DNA of 64,000 nt from Streptomyces triculaminicus (GTDB lineage: Bacteria > Actinomycetota > Actinomycetes > Streptomycetales > Streptomycetaceae): the NCBI RefSeq assembly GCF_017349075.1, contig NZ_JAFMOF010000004.1, positions 806,001-870,000 of the forward strand, read 5' to 3'. Shown here piece by piece: positions 51,501 to 64,000 of this stretch. Under the pieces are notes generated by a model. It did not search any database. It was not told where the DNA came from and saw only the letters and a list, made by a program, of their open reading frames with translations. The number at the start of each line of letters is the position of its first letter. Position 1 is the first letter of the stretch. The position numbers and the translations under genes were made by a program.

Positions 51501-54500
51501 TCCGGTGGGCTGCCAGGCGGGCGCGGCGGTGCCGGTCCAGGGTGCGCGTACCATGCGGCGGGCGAGGACGCCCGTGGCGCGCACCGCGACCTGGTCCTCG
51601 TCATGGCCACCGGTCAGTACGGAGGCCAGGTCGGCGACGGCGCGGTCGTCCAGCTGCTCGGGCAGGTCGACGAGCCCGCCCCAGCGGCCCGGGTACTCCA
51701 GGGCGGCGACCCGGCCGAAGCCCCACACCTGCGCCTGGGCGGGGTGCGGTGCGCGGTCGGTGCGCCCGGCCGGGACGGCCTGCCGGGTCGCGCACCACAG
51801 CGGGGCGTCGATGCCGGCGTCACCGAGAGCCTGGACGAGCAGCAGGGTGAGCGCGAGTCCGGTGGTGACCTGTGGGTACTCGGCGTGCGGTGCCTCGGCG
51901 GTGCCGACCAGCGACAGGACGCCGGTGACGTCGCCGCACGCGGTGGCCTGCTCCAGCAGGTCCCCGGCGAGGGTCCAGCGGTCGGTCTCGGCGGGGGCGA
52001 CGGGCACCGTGACGACGTCGGCGCCGTGGGCGCGCAGGCCCTCGGCGACGGCGGTGGCCCGCGGGTCGTCCGTCTCGTCGGCGGGCACCACCAGCAGCCA
52101 GGTGCCGGACAGGTTCCCGGCAGGTGTCTCCACCCGCTGCCAGGTGACCCGGTAGCGCCACGAGTCGACGGTGGCCTTGTCGGTGCTGCCCCTGCGCCAG
52201 GCGGTGAGGGCGGGCAGCACGGCGTCCAGGCCGTGGTCGGCGGGCAGGCCGAGGGTGTCCGCGACGGCCGCCAGGTCCGCCGCCTCCACGGCCGCCCAGA
52301 AGCTCTCCTCCGCGGAGCTCCGCACGGCGGGGACGCGCGTGCCCTCCGCCGCGGCGGCGTCGGGCAGCCAGTACGGCTCGCGCTGGAAGGCGAGGGTGGG
52401 CAGCGCGACGCGGCGGCCGCCCCACGGGCCGAAGACGGCCTGCCAGTCGACGGGCCGGCCGGCCAGGTGCACGCCCGCGAGCGCCTCCAGCAGGGCGCGC
52501 GGCTCGCTGCGGTCGGCGCGCAGCGACGGCACGGCGCGGAGGGTTTCCAGCGGGGCGGTCTCCTTGGCCAGCGCGGTGAGTTCGGTGCCGGGCCCCAGCT
52601 CCACGAAGGTGGTGACGCCCGCGGCGCGCAGGGCGCCGACGCCGTCCGCGAACCGGACCGCCTCGCGGACGTGCCGCACCCAGTACTCGGGGGTGCACAG
52701 TTCGGCGGGGTCGGCGAGCTCGCCCGTGACGTCGGAGACGATCGGGATCCGCGGCTCGTGGAAGGTCAGCTTCCGTGCGACAGAGGCGAATCCGTCGAGC
52801 ATCGGAGTCATCAGCGGCGAGTGGAAGGCGTGCGAGACCGTCAGCCACTTGACCTTGCGGCCCCGGCCGAGCCAGTGCTCGCGCAGTTTCGCGGCGGCGT
52901 CCTCGGTGCCGGACAGCACGACCGAGCGGGGGCCGTTGACGGCGGCGATGTCGATCTGTGCCACAAGGCCGGCCAGTGATTCCCGGGCCTCCGCCTCGCC
53001 CGCCTCGACGGCCAGCATCGCGCCGCCGGACGGCAGCTCCTGCATCAGCCGGCCACGGGCGGCGACCAGCGTGCAGGCGTCCTCCAGCGAGAGCACGCCC
53101 GCCACGTGGGCGGCGGCCAGTTCACCGACGGAGTGGCCGAGGAGCAGGTCCGGGGTGACGCCCCAGGACTCCCAGAGCCGGAACAGGGCGACTTCGAGGG
53201 CGAACAGCGCGGGCTGGGTGTAGACGGTGCGGTCGACCGGCTTCTCGCCGTCACGCGGCACTCCGCCGTCGAACAGAATCTCATTGAGCGGGCGGTCCAG
53301 CTCCGGGTCGAGCAGAGCGGCGACGTCGTCCAGCGCCCGGGCGAACGCCGGGAAGGTCTCGTACAGTTCCCGGCCCATGCCCGCGCGCTGCGCGCCCTGG
53401 CCGGAGAAGAGGAAGGCCAGGCCGCCGTCGGCCCGCTCGCCGCGCAGCGCGTCCGCGCCGGTGCGGCCCGCCGCGAGGTCGCGCAGGCCCTGCAGGAGGG
53501 TCTCGCGGTCACCGGCGAGCACGACGGCCCGGTGCTCCAGGGCGGCGCGGGTGGTGGCGAGGGAGAGGCCGGTGTCCAGCAGTGCGGGCGCGTCGTCGGC
53601 CCGTACGAACTCCAGGAGCATCACGGCCTGTTCGGCCAGTCCCCGCGGTGTGCGGCCGGAGACCAGGAACGGCAGCAGGCCGGGGGCGGTCCCGGTGGGG
53701 ACGCCCTGCGCGGGCTCCTGCCGCGGGGCCTGCTCCAGGATGGCGTGTACGTTGGTGCCGCTCATGCCGAACGAGGACACACCGGCTCGGCGGGGACGCC
53801 CCGTCTCGGGCCACGGCCGCTCCTCGGTGAGGAGTTCGACGGCGCCGGACGCCCAGTCGATGTGAGGGGAGGCCTCTTCGGCGTGGAGGGTCCGCGGCAG
53901 TGCGCCGTGGCGCATCGCCATGACCATCTTGATGACGCCGGCCATGCCGGCGGCGGCCTGAGTGTGCCCGATGTTGGACTTGACCGAGCCCAGCCACAGC
54001 GGACGGTCCTCGTCCCGCTCCTGGCCGTACGTGGCGAGCAGCGCCTGCGCCTCGATCGGGTCACCGAGGGTCGTGCCGGTGCCGTGCGCCTCGACGGCGT
54101 CGACCTCGGCCGCCGACAGCCGCGCGTTGGCGAGTGCCTGGCGGATGACCCGCTCCTGGGACGGCCCGTTGGGGGCGGTGAGGCCATTGGAGGCGCCATC
54201 GGAGTTGACGGCGGTGCCGCGGATCACGGCCAGGATCTCGTGGCCGTTGCGCTGTGCGTCGGAGAGCCGCTCCAGGAGCAGTACGCCGACGCCCTCGCCC
54301 CAGCCGGTGCCGTCGGCGGCGGCGGAGAACGCCTTGCAGCGGCCGTCGGAGGCGAGTCCGCCCTGTCGGCCGAACTCGCTGAACAGGCCGAGGCCGGCCA
54401 TCACGCTCACGCCGCCGGCCAGTGCCATCGTGCACTCGCCGCCGCGCAGTGCCTGCGCGGCCAGGTGCAGGGCAACCAGCGAGGACGAGCAGGCGGTGTC

Positions 54501-55076
54501 CGTGGTGATGGCGGGGCCCTTGAGACCGAAGGTGTAGGCCGCGCGCCCGGACAGCACGCTGCCGGCGCTGCCGGTGAGCAGGTGCCCCTCGGCTTCCTCC
54601 GGAAGGTCCGCGCCGAGCGCGTAGTTGGAGGCGCCCGCGCCGATGAAGACGCCGGTGTCGCTGCCCCGGGTGGAGCGCGGGTCGATACCGGCCCGCTCGA
54701 ACGCCTCCCAGGACGCCTCCAGCACGAGCCGCTGCTGCGGGTCCATGGTCAGCGCCTCGCGGGGGCTGACCCCGAACAGCGGGGCGTCGAACCGGTCGGC
54801 GTCCGGGACGAAGCCGCCCCTGAGGCCGAGCGCGTCGCCGCGAGCGGTGTCCCAGCCGCGGCCCTCGGGCAGGCCGCCGATGGCGTCCCTGCCCTCCTTG
54901 ACGAGGTTCCACAGCTCTTCCGGCGACTTTGCCCCTCCGGGGAAGCGACAGCTCATGCCGATGATCGCGATGCTCTCCGGCGCCCCCTCCTCGGCTTCGC
55001 GCAGCCGCTGCCTGGTTTCCGACAGGTCGGCCGTCACGCGCTTGAGGTATTCGAGGAGCTTGTCTTCGTTGGCCAT
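45555..55076 (-). CDS. PKS B: two-module type I polyketide synthase
   Basis: This protein of about 3,173 residues carries KS-AT-KR-ACP twice. The ATG at 55076 (MANEDKLLEYLKRVTADLSETRQRL, a docking helix) is preferred over an upstream in-frame GTG because the helix sequence matches the starts of PKS C and D. AGGAC lies a few bases upstream. The gene begins 50 bases past PKS A and its TGA overlaps the PKS C ATG. The C-terminal docking tail (LDRLEAALTALPADDIAKMRIVMRLETLLANQ, then TNDELFAFVDRDLG) should pair with PKS C. Both KRs look active, so the protein adds two hydroxyl-bearing units. Confidence 0.94.
45780..50395 (-). other. PKS module B2: KS-AT(methylmalonyl)-KR-ACP
   Basis: KS begins near 50390. 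The AT (about 48825-47950) has GHSQGE and YASH, methylmalonyl type. KR (TGGTGAIG near 46880) has no LDD and a Trp near the active site (SGVWGVG), predicting an A-type alcohol; Tyr and Asn are present (GAYAAGN). ACP is FGFDSL (near 45930). Predicted outcome: C14 methyl and C15 hydroxyl. Confidence 0.86.
50420..54990 (-). other. PKS module B1: KS-AT(malonyl)-KR-ACP
   Basis: KS begins near 54985. The AT (about 53425-52480) has GHSVGE and HAFH, malonyl type. KR (TGGTGALG near 51490) has no LDD and carries GIWGDG before the active Tyr (AGYSAAN), predicting an A-type alcohol. ACP is LGIDSL (near 50555). Predicted outcome: C16 unsubstituted and C17 hydroxyl. Confidence 0.86.
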
Positions 55077-55126
55077 CGGGTCCTGTCCTTCAATCCGTCC
55101 GTCGCCGCGGCTGTCGTGGCCGGCTC

Positions 55127-64000
<8,874 letters not shown>

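Overview
The window is high-GC actinobacterial DNA, almost certainly Streptomyces. Codon use is GC-rich, GTG starts are common, start and stop codons overlap, and most families present (SARP regulator, modular type I PKS, macrolide glycosyltransferase) are typical of that genus. It covers one side of a large modular polyketide cluster plus about 6 kb of flanking genes. There are no tRNA, rRNA, CRISPR or transposase genes.

Flank (1-6.1 kb). An atypical SDR-family gene is followed by a DUF1648-type membrane protein overlapping a short GntR/YtrA-like regulator. Both transcription units carry the same 11-bp element (TACTAGTGTGC) at the promoter. Next is a divergent pair: a macrodomain protein (minus strand) and a 540-residue fusion of a uracil-DNA-glycosylase-like domain to an R-S-E type ADP-ribosyltransferase (plus strand). 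The 108-bp gap between them holds a near-consensus RecA-NDp DNA-damage promoter facing the macrodomain gene. A weaker element with identical spacing faces the fusion and would give a leaderless mRNA. A 2H-phosphoesterase gene (LigT/CPDase type) converges on the fusion. I regard this as the most novel system here: a DNA-damage-linked ADP-ribosylation writer/eraser pair.

Cluster edge (6.1-17.1 kb). A small SARP activator with a TTA (bldA-dependent) codon is divergent from rmlA and rmlB, which make dTDP-4-keto-6-deoxyglucose. Then come a type II thioesterase, a crotonyl-CoA carboxylase/reductase (ethylmalonyl-CoA supply), a small secreted protein, a P450, an OleD-like glycosyltransferase and an ABC-2 transporter (permease and ATPase). 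The last four genes form the 3' end of the PKS operon, with 1-nt gaps or overlaps, and end at a hairpin plus U-tract near 12.85 kb.

PKS (17.1-64 kb, all minus strand, colinear from the right edge leftward). Four large proteins, here A (truncated by the window edge) to D, carry ten modules in view: A1 (malonyl; KR), A2 (methylmalonyl; DH-ER-KR), B1 (malonyl; KR), B2 (methylmalonyl; KR), C1 (malonyl; DH-KR), C2 (divergent AT, candidate ethylmalonyl; DH-KR), D1 (methylmalonyl; KR), D2 (malonyl; KR), D3 (methylmalonyl; KR) and D4 (malonyl; no reduction; TE). Read back from the carboxyl end, this predicts C3 keto, 4-Me, 5-OH, 7-OH, 8-Me, 9-OH, 10-alkyl, a 10,12-diene, 14-Me, 15-OH, 17-OH, 18-Me and 21-OH. 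That pattern could close a C3/C7 hemiketal in a glycosylated macrolide. The starter end of the PKS and the later deoxysugar genes must lie beyond position 64000. PKS D has an apparent 1-nt frameshift near 24.2 kb, between KS and AT of D3. I do not assign a known product name.
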